11,291 nt of DNA, taken from contig JAFALX010000196.1 of assembly GCA_019234035.1 (NCBI GenBank), positions 1-11,291 on the forward strand. Direction: 5' to 3'. The notes under the pieces are model-generated. The model did no database searches and was not told the origin of the DNA. It saw nothing but the letters and a program-made list of their open reading frames with translations. This document shows positions 1 to 6,425 of the stretch, one piece after another (position 1 is the stretch's first letter; each line of letters begins with the position of its first letter). The DNA is from Candidatus Dormiibacterota bacterium. Its GTDB lineage: Bacteria; Chloroflexota; Dormibacteria; Aeolococcales; Aeolococcaceae. Both the position numbers and the translations under genes were made by a program.

Positions 1-1
1 G

Positions 2-871
2 CGCAAGCTGATGGCCGAGGGCAAGCGGCCACTCGCGGTCGGCTTCTTCTTCTCGCTCGGCCACTCCAGCGTCGTGTTCGCGCTGGGCATCGGCCTCACA
101 TTCGCGGCGAAGGCGATCATCGGCCAGGTCGCCAACCATGGCTCGGCGCTGCACGGCGTCGGCGGCATCGTCGGCACGGCGGTGTCGGGCACGTTCCTGT
201 ACCTGATCGCGCTGCTGAACCTCGTGATCCTGGTCGGCATCGTGAAGGTGTTCGTCGACATGCGGCGGGGCCGCTACAACGACGACGAGCTCGAGCACCA
301 GCTCAACCAGCGCGGCCTGATGTTCCGGTTCTTCGGGAAGCTGATGCGTGCGATCCACAGCCCGTGGCAGATGTATCCCGTCGGCATCCTGTTCGGGCTC
401 GGCTTCGATACCGCGACCGAGATCGCGCTGCTCGCCGCCACCGCCGGCGCGGCGACGTTCGGCCTGCCGTGGTACGCGGTGCTGAGCCTGCCGGTGCTGT
501 TCGCCGCCGGGATGTCGCTGTTCGACACCATCGACGGCTCGTTCATGAACTTCGCCTACGGGTGGGCGTTTGCCAAGCCGCTGCGCAAGGTCTACTACAA
601 CATCACCATCACCGCGTTGTCCGTTGCGGTGGCGCTGATCGTCGGCTCCATCGAGCTGTTCGGATTGCTGGCGAACGAGTTCAACCTGAGCGGCGGTTTC
701 TGGTCGTACGTCTCGCATTTCGACATCAACCAGGCCGGCTTCATCATCGTCGGGCTGTTCGTCGGCACCTGGGTCGTGGCGCTCGGCGTGTGGCGCTTCG
801 GCCGCATCGAGCAGCGCTGGAACCGCGCGGCGCTCGAACATCGGGAGAGTGACATCTCACCGGCCGCGTAG
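2..871 (+). CDS. NiCoT-family nickel/cobalt permease, 5' end outside the window
   Basis: A secondary transporter of the HoxN/HupN/NixA (NiCoT) family, which imports Ni2+ or Co2+ across the cytoplasmic membrane. The reading frame is open to the window edge: RKL precedes the first Met at base 11, and RKLMAEGKRPLAVGFFFSLG is an internal family motif, so that Met is not the start. The N-terminal helices with the metal-selective HX4DH motif lie upstream and are not visible. Seen here are FFFSLGHSSVV, the signature LFGLGFDTATE (about residues 130-140 of the visible part), and AGMSLFDTIDG followed by KPLRKVYYN, with about six hydrophobic segments in 289 residues. It ends 12 bases before the convergent csoR stop. 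The family call is firm. Ni versus Co cannot be decided without the N-terminus, and no nickel enzyme gene is in view. Confidence 0.93.
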   Translation, partial: RKLMAEGKRPLAVGFFFSLGHSSVVFALGIGLTFAAKAIIGQVANHGSALHGVGGIVGTAVSGTFLYLIALLNLVILVGIVKVFVDMRRGRYNDDELEHQLNQRGLMFRFFGKLMRAIHSPWQMYPVGILFGLGFDTATEIALLAATAGAATFGLPWYAVLSLPVLFAAGMSLFDTIDGSFMNFAYGWAFAKPLRKVYYNITITALSVAVALIVGSIELFGLLANEFNLSGGFWSYVSHFDINQAGFIIVGLFVGTWVVALGVWRFGRIEQRWNRAALEHRESDISPAA

Positions 872-883
872 GCGGCGGCTGCG

Positions 884-1213
884 CTAGCGCCCCGCGAAGC
901 GCTGGACGATCGCCATGAGCTCGTCCATGTAGTCGTCACCTTGGCCCTCGCGGATACCATCGGCCACGCAGCCCTGAATGTGATCGCGCAGCAGGATGAA
1001 CCCGATCTTCTCCAGCGCAGCGATCGCCGCGCTCAGCTGCGTCAGCACCTCGGGGCAATAGCGCTCCTCGTCGACCATGGTGCGGATGCCATCGAGCTGG
1101 CCGGCGACTCGATTGAAGCGGACGAGCAGATCGTCCTTGCTCGCCTGGTACGAGCCGCGTGATTTGAGCGGCTTGCGTGCCCCAGGTCCGGGTGTTTCAG
1201 CCATGCTGGTCAT
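884..1213 (-). CDS. csoR: CsoR-type Cu(I)-sensing repressor
   Basis: A 109-residue all-helical metal-sensing repressor of the CsoR/RcnR family that leaves its operator when it binds metal. The Cu(I) ligand set is complete: Cys53, His78 and Cys82 (HIQGC), matching Cys36/His61/Cys65 of the Mycobacterium tuberculosis protein. The second-shell residues Tyr52 and Glu98 also fit (its Tyr35 and Glu81). RcnR-type His ligands are absent, so Ni/Co sensing is unlikely, and the His and second Cys argue against a sulfur-sensing CstR. The start is ATG at 1213: GGAGGG lies 8 bases upstream, and the ATG overlaps the permease stop as ATGA. A second in-frame ATG at 1204 is less well placed. It is the last gene of the permease-csoR pair, and the likely operator lies in front of the permease, implying autoregulation. 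Confidence 0.93.
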   Translation of the reverse strand: MTSMAETPGPGARKPLKSRGSYQASKDDLLVRFNRVAGQLDGIRTMVDEERYCPEVLTQLSAAIAALEKIGFILLRDHIQGCVADGIREGQGDDYMDELMAIVQRFAGR

Positions 1214-2553
1214 GAACGATGCCCTCCGTGCATGGATTGGTCGTGGATGGAATGGTCGTGCATCGAATGGTCGTGGATCGAATGGTGCGCCATCGCCGGC
1301 TCCTTGCCCGCGTCCTCGTACGACCGGTTCTCGAAGCGATCCCGGCAGTGATCGGAGCAGAAGTAGACGCGGCCGCCGCCGCTCCCGGTGCTCGCCGGGG
1401 CGGTGGCGCGCTCGACCTGCATCCCGCACACCGGATCGATCGCGTACAGACGGCCGCCGCCGAATCGCGCACGGTTGCGCGCCAGCCACCAGAAGCCGGC
1501 CAGCACCGCGATCGCGATGATGTCGAGCAGCGTCGTCACATTGAGCCCGAACGCATCCGGCGCGATCTGCGAGGGACGCGTCTGCGGGATCGCGTGGAGC
1601 GCCGTGAAGAGAAGCTCGACCGCGAGGCCCGCTGCCGACATCACGAACCAGAAGACGCCGAGCAGCCGAAGCGTCATGGCCCAGCCGTAGTAACGGCGGT
1701 AGATGAGCAGCAGGGGAAGGGTGATGAGGTCCGCGAAGATGAACGACACGACGCCGCCGAAGCTGATCCCGCTCTTCCACAGCGCGGCGGCCAGCGGCAC
1801 GTTGCCGATGGAGCAGACGAAGCTGATGATCGCGATGAACGGGCCGACGATCACGTTCTCCAGCGACGACCAGAACCCGTGGCCGGTGAGGAACAGCGCC
1901 TGCCACCACGCGTCCGGCACGAGCACCGCGAGGAACCCGGCGACGCCGAAGCCGATCAGCAGCTCGCGCCGCAGCATGGTGATGTCCGCGATCGTGTAGC
2001 TCGCCGCGTCGGACCAGCCCGCGGCGGAGCGGAGCCGCGCGGAGAGCGGCGCGCGTGCAGCGGCATCGTCCGGGTCGGCCGCCCCGCTTCCCACGAGACG
2101 TCGCCGCGCAGCTGCGACGATCCTCTCGCCGAACACCACCCGGCCGACGAGCGCGAACAGCGCGATCATGAACAGCCCGCCGACGAACTCACTCGCCGTG
2201 AACTGCCAGCCGATGAGCACGGCGAGCACCACGCCGAGCTCGATCACGAGGTTCGTCGACGCGAACATGAACGCCATCGCGGCGATGAAATCCGCGCCCT
2301 TGGCGAACAGCGACTTCGCCATCGCCGTGGCGGCGTACGAGCACGACGACGAGACGGCCCCGAGCGCCGTGGCGCGCGCCACGGACCGCCACCCCGGCCG
2401 GCCGAGCACGCGGGTCATCTCGCCGCGCGACACGAAGGCCTGCACAGACCCGGACAGCACGAACCCGAGCACCAGCGCCCACAGCGTCTCCCAGAACATG
2501 AAGAACCCCTCGCGCAGGCCGGAGCCGATCGCCTGCAGGACTGTCAACGCCAC
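1210..2553 (-). CDS. DUF318/ArsP-type permease with C-terminal YHS domain and His/Met-rich tail
   Basis: A 447-residue inner-membrane permease of the DUF318 (ArsP_1, YraQ-like) family; characterised ArsP members export trivalent organoarsenicals. Family features are SSSCSYAATAMAK (68-80), FASTNLVIELG (97-107) and VCSIGNVPLAAALWKSG (246-262), with about eight to ten hydrophobic helices and a charged central loop (about 148-195). A YHS metal-binding domain follows (about 370-413; DPVCGM, then YFCSDHC, Cys376/399/403). The protein ends in a His/Met-rich tail (421-447) built of HSIHD/HSMHD repeats. Start choice: an in-frame GTG at 2607 would put the CsoR-type palindrome inside the gene, whereas GTG at 2553 has GGAGG 6 bases upstream and begins just before the first helix, so 2553 is preferred. 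Coupling to csoR points to copper, or a related soft metal, as inducer and perhaps substrate. The substrate is an inference. Confidence 0.9.
   Translation of the reverse strand: MALTVLQAIGSGLREGFFMFWETLWALVLGFVLSGSVQAFVSRGEMTRVLGRPGWRSVARATALGAVSSSCSYAATAMAKSLFAKGADFIAAMAFMFASTNLVIELGVVLAVLIGWQFTASEFVGGLFMIALFALVGRVVFGERIVAAARRRLVGSGAADPDDAAARAPLSARLRSAAGWSDAASYTIADITMLRRELLIGFGVAGFLAVLVPDAWWQALFLTGHGFWSSLENVIVGPFIAIISFVCSIGNVPLAAALWKSGISFGGVVSFIFADLITLPLLLIYRRYYGWAMTLRLLGVFWFVMSAAGLAVELLFTALHAIPQTRPSQIAPDAFGLNVTTLLDIIAIAVLAGFWWLARNRARFGGGRLYAIDPVCGMQVERATAPASTGSGGGRVYFCSDHCRDRFENRSYEDAGKEPAMAHHSIHDHSMHDHSIHDQSMHGGHRS
1222..1227 (-). promoter_or_regulatory. Strong ribosome binding site of csoR
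   Basis: GGAGGG on the minus strand, 8 bases before the ATG at 1213 and inside the 3' end of the permease gene. It decides the csoR start against the internal ATG at 1204 and lets csoR be translated efficiently despite overlapping the permease stop. Confidence 0.75.
1224..1283 (-). repeat. Four imperfect 15-bp tandem repeats encoding the His/Met-rich tail
   Basis: On the plus strand the unit is close to GGTCGTGGATCGAAT, at 1239, 1254 and 1269, with a degenerate copy at 1224. Fifteen bases keep the frame, giving the five-residue unit HSIHD/HSMHD with a last, changed copy QSMHG. The units differ by only one to three bases, suggesting recent expansion by replication slippage. The number of His and Met ligands could therefore vary between relatives. 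Confidence 0.85.
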
Positions 2554-2559
2554 GCTGTG

Positions 2560-2564
2560 CCTCC
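2560..2564 (-). promoter_or_regulatory. Ribosome binding site deciding the permease start
   Basis: GGAGG on the minus strand, 6 bases before the GTG at 2553. The longer alternative, GTG at 2607, has no comparable site and would make the operator coding sequence. Confidence 0.7.
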
Positions 2565-2583
2565 GATCCGAGTGATGCCCTGT

Positions 2584-2600
2584 ATGCCCCCGGGGGGTAT
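2584..2600. promoter_or_regulatory. Probable CsoR operator between permease and reductase genes
   Basis: A 17-base palindrome, ATGCCCCC-G-GGGGGTAT on the plus strand: two 8-base arms around one central base, seven of eight positions matching. A GC-rich core of C and G runs flanked by TA steps is the known form of CsoR operators. It lies in front of the permease-csoR operon and also within about 35 bases of the reductase start, so CsoR could repress both directions. A further half-site, ATACCCC, lies at 2611-2617, making a 7-base inverted repeat with GGGGTAT (2594-2600) across 10 bases. Its role is unknown. Confidence 0.72.
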
Positions 2601-2607
2601 ATGACAC

Positions 2608-2613
2608 AGCATA
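2608..2613 (-). promoter_or_regulatory. Possible -10 box of the permease-csoR operon
   Basis: TATGCT on the minus strand fits TANNNT. It would start transcription near 2601, so that the palindrome at 2584-2600 would lie immediately downstream of the start point, a good place for a repressor. No clear -35 was found. Confidence 0.3.
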
Positions 2614-2619
2614 CCCCGA

Positions 2620-2625
2620 TAGACT
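2620..2625 (+). promoter_or_regulatory. Possible -10 box of the reductase gene
   Basis: TAGACT fits TANNNT and ends 8 bases before the in-frame GTG at 2634, so the transcript would begin at or within two bases of that codon. No -35 is evident. It resembles the better-placed box in front of acetate kinase in this window. Confidence 0.4.
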
Positions 2626-2633
2626 TGGCGGCC

Positions 2634-3833
2634 GTGGCTTCAGACGAGTTCGACGTGATCGTGGTGGGCGCCGGGCCGGGCGGGTCCAACGCCGCCGCGG
2701 CGGCGCTCGCCGGCGGCCTGCGGGTGGCGCAGGTCGACAAGGCGGCGTTTCCGCGCGTGAAGCCGTGCGCAGGCGGGCTGACCATGAAGACCTGCCGCGC
2801 GCTGCGCCTCGAGTACGCGCCGTGGGTGCGGGCCACGTGGAGCAGCGTCGAGTTCAACCTCTGGGGCGGGGAGGGGCACCGCTTCACGCATCGCAGGCGG
2901 CCGGTGGTCGGGCTGGTGCTGCGGCCCGAGTTCGACAACGCGCTGGTGCGGCAGAACCTGGAGATGCGCGACTTCCGGCTGTTCAGCGGCGAGCGCTTCG
3001 TTGACGCGTCATACGACCGCGGCTTCACCGTGCGCACACGCGCGCGCACACTGCGCGCGCCACAGCTCATCGCGGCCGACGGCGCCTACAGCACCGTCAA
3101 CCGGCAGTTCCATCTCGCGCACCCGCGCACGAACGCCGTCGCGATCGAGGTGAACATTCCGCGCGACGACGTGCGCAGCGACAGCGATCCGCAGCTGTGC
3201 TTCGACTTCGGCGCCGTCGAAGCGGGATACGGCTGGGTCTTCCCCAAGGACGACCACCTGTCGGTTGGGCTGTACACGTATCGCTGGGGTCTCAAGGGAT
3301 TGCGCGAGCGACTGCTCGCGTACATCGCCGCCAAACGGCTGGCGCCGCGGCACATCGATGCCCTGCGTTTCGACGCGCATCAGGTGCCCGTCGGTGGATA
3401 CGGTCTCTCGCGCAGCCTGCTGCCGCTGTACATGGTCGGGGACGCCGGCGGCTTCGCCGACGCGCTGACCGGCGAAGGCATCTACCACGCGGTCGAGAGC
3501 GGCCGCATTGCGGGCGAGACCGCGGTGGCGGTGCATCGCGGCGACGCTCGCGGACCGGCACTGTACCGCAGGCGGCTGTGGCGGTCGGTGCTGCCCGACA
3601 CGTTCCTGACATACCAGGCGTCACGCGTGTTCTATCGCCACCTGCGCGCCGGCACGCACGCTCTCGAAGCACCGGGGGTGTGGCGTGCGCTGATCGAGGG
3701 CTACGCCGACGCCGCAACGTTCACCACGAGTGCCGTACGTGCGCCCGAGTACATTCTGCGGTCGCTGTTACACGGATCGCTTCGCTACGAGCGGCTGGCG
3801 TCGCAGGATGTCGCGGGAGTCGCATCCGCGTAA
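2634..3833 (+). CDS. Geranylgeranyl-reductase-family FAD-dependent oxidoreductase
   Basis: A flavoprotein of the geranylgeranyl reductase/ChlP-like group, which uses FAD to saturate isoprenoid double bonds, for instance in menaquinone side chains, carotenoids or polyprenols. Counting from GTG 2634 (399 residues), it has the dinucleotide fold VVGAGPGGS (10-18), FPRVKPCAGGL (39-49), the GYGWVFPK segment (about 198-205) and the second FAD motif VGDAGGFADALTGEGIYHA (about 268-286). The start is uncertain. ATG at 2601 adds eleven residues, lies against the palindrome and has no normal ribosome site. GTG at 2634 lies behind a -10-like TAGACT and gives the usual short N-terminus before FDVIVVG. It is divergent from the permease operon and shares its control region. 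The substrate cannot be told from sequence. Confidence 0.87.
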   Translation: MASDEFDVIVVGAGPGGSNAAAAALAGGLRVAQVDKAAFPRVKPCAGGLTMKTCRALRLEYAPWVRATWSSVEFNLWGGEGHRFTHRRRPVVGLVLRPEFDNALVRQNLEMRDFRLFSGERFVDASYDRGFTVRTRARTLRAPQLIAADGAYSTVNRQFHLAHPRTNAVAIEVNIPRDDVRSDSDPQLCFDFGAVEAGYGWVFPKDDHLSVGLYTYRWGLKGLRERLLAYIAAKRLAPRHIDALRFDAHQVPVGGYGLSRSLLPLYMVGDAGGFADALTGEGIYHAVESGRIAGETAVAVHRGDARGPALYRRRLWRSVLPDTFLTYQASRVFYRHLRAGTHALEAPGVWRALIEGYADAATFTTSAVRAPEYILRSLLHGSLRYERLASQDVAGVASA

Positions 3834-3901
3834 AGACCGCCCAAACCCGCCAATCGTGTGGACAATGGCGGCGGCGGCATCCGCTCAGCGAGCAACACCA
3901 T

Positions 3902-4927
3902 ATGCCCAGCATTCACACAAACGTCCGACTCCTGGCGGTGGCCGCGGTCCTCACCGTCGGCGCCGTCGCGTGCGGCAGCGCCGCACCGGCGAAGACGCCG
4001 ACGCCGCATCCGTCGCCGACGCCCAGCGGCACACCGACGCCGGCGGCCACGCCTGCGGCGCCGCCACTGGCCGCGCCGTACATCGTGCAGGTGGAGAACC
4101 TGAACGACGCGCGGCCGCAGTCGGGGCTCAGCACCGCCGACATCGTGTACGAGTACGAGACCGAGGGCGGGATCAGCCGCTTCAGCGCGATGTTCTTCTC
4201 GACGCCGACAGCGACCATCGGCCCCGTGCGCAGCGCCCGGCTCGCCACGGTCAAGCTGATCGGCATCTACAACGGCACCCTGGTCTACTCGGGCGCGAGT
4301 GACTTCGTCGCCGCGACGCTGGCGGACTCCGGAGCCCGCGCGTACAACGAGACGTCAGCGCAGGGTGCGCTCTTCCGCATCGGCAGCCGCGTTGCGCCGC
4401 ACAACCTGTACACCGACGGGCCGCACTTCGCACCGCTGGCGCAGCGCGTCGGGCCGCACACGACGACGTATCAGCTCTGGAAGCGCACCGCGATTCAGGC
4501 GCTGCCGCCCGGCGGCACCACGGAGACGGTGTTCACCGTGCCCGTGTCGGCCTCGGAGCGGCCCACCTACACGTACGATCTCGCGACCGGCGGGTATCAG
4601 CGCACGGAGTCGGACACCGGCCTGCTGGTGGACCAGGACACGCAGAAGCCGTGGGAGGCGAAGAACATCCTGGTGCTTCCGGTCGCCGTGACGTTCGGGC
4701 CGGAGATCGAGAACCCGCCGAATTCGTACGGGCTCGACTTCGCGCTCATCGCCGCCGGGCCGGCACAGCTCTTCGTCGGCGGCCAGATGTACCCGATCAC
4801 GTTCAACGAGAGCGGCAGCGGACCGCCGGTCCTGACCATGGCCAACGGGCAGCCGGCACCGGTCACTGACGGCCAGGTGCTCGTCGAGCTGGTGCGCACC
4901 GGGCTCACCGCAACCCCGGGCGGCTGA
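3902..4927 (+). CDS. DUF3048 domain lipoprotein (YerB-like)
   Basis: A 341-residue secreted lipoprotein of the DUF3048 family (Bacillus subtilis YerB type), a family without established biochemical function that sits outside the membrane. It has a signal peptide with a hydrophobic core (residues 10-22) and a lipobox-like AVAC at Cys24. A Pro/Thr/Ser-rich linker follows (about 30-58), then the N-terminal domain with VENLNDARPQSGLSTADIVY (64-83), EGGISRF and IGPVRSAR (106-113), and a C-terminal domain from about 205 to the end. ATG at 3902 is chosen because it opens the signal peptide; the longer frame reading in from inside the reductase gene is a shadow. The 68-base gap to the reductase leaves cotranscription open. 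The lipobox is not perfect (Val at -2), but context supports it. Confidence 0.88.
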   Translation: MPSIHTNVRLLAVAAVLTVGAVACGSAAPAKTPTPHPSPTPSGTPTPAATPAAPPLAAPYIVQVENLNDARPQSGLSTADIVYEYETEGGISRFSAMFFSTPTATIGPVRSARLATVKLIGIYNGTLVYSGASDFVAATLADSGARAYNETSAQGALFRIGSRVAPHNLYTDGPHFAPLAQRVGPHTTTYQLWKRTAIQALPPGGTTETVFTVPVSASERPTYTYDLATGGYQRTESDTGLLVDQDTQKPWEAKNILVLPVAVTFGPEIENPPNSYGLDFALIAAGPAQLFVGGQMYPITFNESGSGPPVLTMANGQPAPVTDGQVLVELVRTGLTATPGG

Positions 4928-4935
4928 GCGTCCTG

Positions 4936-4961
4936 CGCCGGCGCACCGATGGGCGCCGGCG
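4936..4961. terminator. GC hairpin between convergent genes
   Basis: A perfect 9-bp stem, CGCCGGCGC (4936-4944) with GCGCCGGCG (4953-4961), and an 8-base loop, filling the 43-base gap between the DUF3048 gene and the convergent CHAP gene. No T-run follows on either strand, so it may be a bidirectional, non-canonical terminator, as often seen in high-GC bacteria. Confidence 0.6.
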
Positions 4962-4970
4962 ATGCGCGCT

Positions 4971-6155
4971 TCAGTAGATGAAGGCCTCGACGCCGGCCAG
5001 CGATCCGATGTAGCGCTGGTCGACGACGCCCAGGCTGTAGTAGTTGCCCTCGTCGACGGTGAAGCTGGTCGGCCCGCTCACCCCGACGACGTACGCCACG
5101 TGGCCGAAGCCGCTGTATGCGCCGCCACGGGCGAACACGACGATGGCGCCCGCTCGCGGCTGCATCCCCTCGGACATGTCCGCGGCCGCGGCGGTCGAGG
5201 CCCACTGCCAGGCATCGCCGTTCCACGACACGTCGCGGAGTGATGCGACGTACCACGTGCACTGTCCCCACGGGAACCAGTCGTCCTTCGGCCCGTACGA
5301 GAACGGCGGGAGCGCGCCGCCGAGGATGCGAACCGCTCCGATGGCGGCGGCGCGTGCGGCCGCCTGCGCTGCGCGAACCTGCCCGATCTTGTCGACGATC
5401 GACTGCAGCTGCACGCCGAGGCCTCCGGCCATCCCGCTCAGGTTGCCGGCGTACGCCTGCAGCTGCCGCTGCTGCGCGGCCTGCTGTGCCGCGAGCGCCT
5501 GCAGGTTGGCCACGACCTGGGCGGCCTGGTTGTATTCCTGCTGTTGCTCATCGCGCAGTGCGGACAGCTGCTGCTCGCGCGTCTGCACGTCCTTGACCAG
5601 GCTCTTGACCTTGTCGCTGACCTGGATGACGCTCGTGATCGCGGACATCGTCTCGGCGAAGCTGTGGCTGTCGACGATCGCGCGCGTCACGGTGCCGTCG
5701 CTGCGCATGTTGTACATGGCGACGACGAGCTGCGAGAGCTGCGTCCTGTCGGCGGCGAGCTCGGCCTGAGCCGCAAGGAGCGCTGCGGTCGTCGCCGCCA
5801 GCTTGGCGTTGATGGCGTCGAGCTGCGCCTGGGCTGCTGCCGTCTGCTGCTGCGTCTGCTGCAGCTGTTGGGCGACCGCCGCCGCCTGCGCCGTCGCGCC
5901 CGAGCTCAGTTGCTGCAGCGCGCCGATCTGACCGGTGATGCTCTGCGCTTCCTGCTGGAGCGCCGCGATCTGGTCGTCGAAGCTGTCAGCCCGTGCCTGG
6001 CGCTGGCTCAGAGGGGACGCGATGATCGCCACCAGCAGGACGCCGGCGGCGAGGAACCTGCGGATTCGCGGAGCCAGCGGTGTGTGCCTCGTGATGAAAC
6101 GTGGTGAGGACGAGAAGGCAGGCTGACGGTACCACCGATTTCTGCAAACGGTCAA
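4971..6155 (-). CDS. Secreted coiled-coil/CHAP-domain peptidoglycan hydrolase
   Basis: A secreted cell-wall enzyme with the PcsB/CwlO-like plan: signal peptide, long coiled coil, papain-like CHAP domain. CHAP domains cut peptidoglycan peptides or amide bonds. Numbered from TTG 6155 (394 residues), a signal helix spans about 34-50 with likely cleavage after ARA56. An Ala/Gln-rich coiled coil spans about 57-272, and CHAP about 285-394. The catalytic Cys299 is in GQCTWYVA and His352 in GFGHVAYV; Glu369/Asn371 (DEGNYY) are likely third residues. The coiled coil probably restrains the active site and docks on a division complex, as known for PcsB and FtsEX; no partner is visible here. The start is doubtful: TTG 6155 gives a long n-region and itself resembles a -35 box, so translation may begin lower, perhaps at CTG 6077 behind GAGG. 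Confidence 0.88.
   Translation of the reverse strand: MTVCRNRWYRQPAFSSSPRFITRHTPLAPRIRRFLAAGVLLVAIIASPLSQRQARADSFDDQIAALQQEAQSITGQIGALQQLSSGATAQAAAVAQQLQQTQQQTAAAQAQLDAINAKLAATTAALLAAQAELAADRTQLSQLVVAMYNMRSDGTVTRAIVDSHSFAETMSAITSVIQVSDKVKSLVKDVQTREQQLSALRDEQQQEYNQAAQVVANLQALAAQQAAQQRQLQAYAGNLSGMAGGLGVQLQSIVDKIGQVRAAQAAARAAAIGAVRILGGALPPFSYGPKDDWFPWGQCTWYVASLRDVSWNGDAWQWASTAAAADMSEGMQPRAGAIVVFARGGAYSGFGHVAYVVGVSGPTSFTVDEGNYYSLGVVDQRYIGSLAGVEAFIY
6126..6155 (-). promoter_or_regulatory. Possible promoter overlapping the annotated CHAP gene start
   Basis: On the minus strand, TTGACC (6155-6150) and TACCGT (6131-6126) are 18 bases apart, a reasonable -35/-10 pair. If real, the transcript starts near 6119 and the TTG at 6155 cannot be the start codon. 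Confidence 0.35.
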
Positions 6156-6189
6156 CGCGTTTGCTGCGGCCGGATTGCTACGCGGGTCG

Positions 6190-6408
6190 TCAGCTCGGGA
6201 CGGCGCGCCAGCGGCCCTGGACGAACATCCAGAGGATGTGGGTGCCGTGGGCAGGCGGCGCGGCCGGCTCGGGCGGGAGCGGCACCGCTACGACGAGTGG
6301 TGGAGGGAGAGCCGGTTTGGCCGCCACCGCCTGACCACCCACGAGGTGCCCGGCGAATCCTGCGGCAGCCGCCACCAGGAGCAGTCCCGCCGCGGCGCGC
6401 GTTCGCAT
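6190..6408 (-). CDS. Small putative secreted proline-rich protein, unrecognised
   Basis: I do not recognise this 72-residue frame. It starts with ATG and has a textbook export signal: Arg2 and Arg4, a hydrophobic run (about 5-20), and a possible cleavage site after AVAA (30). The short mature part is proline-rich (31-52, PALPPPLVV, PLPPEPAAPP) and ends in an aromatic/basic segment, HILWMFVQGRWRAVPS. It lies 34 bases upstream of the longest possible CHAP gene start on the same strand and may be cotranscribed with it. Its start is only 17 bases from the divergent acetate kinase start, with no clear ribosome site. Overlapping frames on the other strand look like GC shadows. It could still be a chance frame; the signal-peptide composition is the main support. 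Confidence 0.5.
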   Translation of the reverse strand: MRTRAAAGLLLVAAAAGFAGHLVGGQAVAAKPALPPPLVVAVPLPPEPAAPPAHGTHILWMFVQGRWRAVPS

Positions 6409-6413
6409 GCCGG

Positions 6414-6419
6414 TAGATT
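6414..6419 (+). promoter_or_regulatory. -10 box of a leaderless acetate kinase transcript
   Basis: TAGATT (TANNNT) ends exactly 6 bases before the GTG start at 6426, so transcription should begin at or next to the start codon. No Shine-Dalgarno sequence is present, and no -35 match is evident. This is the standard layout of leaderless genes in high-GC Gram-positive-type bacteria. Confidence 0.6.
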
Positions 6420-6425
6420 GGACAC

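Noticed and set aside
1224..1283. Repeat cluster as a CRISPR-like array
   Set aside because: Units are 15 bp, directly adjacent without spacers, in frame, and encode a His/Met tail.
884..1909. 341-residue frame containing CsoR at its end
   Set aside because: The first two thirds shadow the permease; csoR starts at ATG 1213 with GGAGGG and an ATGA overlap.
1219..2604. 461-residue plus-strand open frame antisense to the permease gene
   Set aside because: Its product is dominated by Arg, Asp, Glu, His and Pro, has no fold markers, and exactly shadows a convincing membrane protein; a GC-codon artefact.
3847..3871. CCGCCA/TGGCGG inverted repeat after the reductase gene as a terminator
   Set aside because: Only a 6-bp stem with a 13-base loop and no T-run; too weak to annotate.
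3197..3901. Long N-terminal extension of the DUF3048 frame into the reductase gene
   Set aside because: The added part is Arg-rich shadow sequence, whereas ATG 3902 opens a proper lipoprotein signal peptide.
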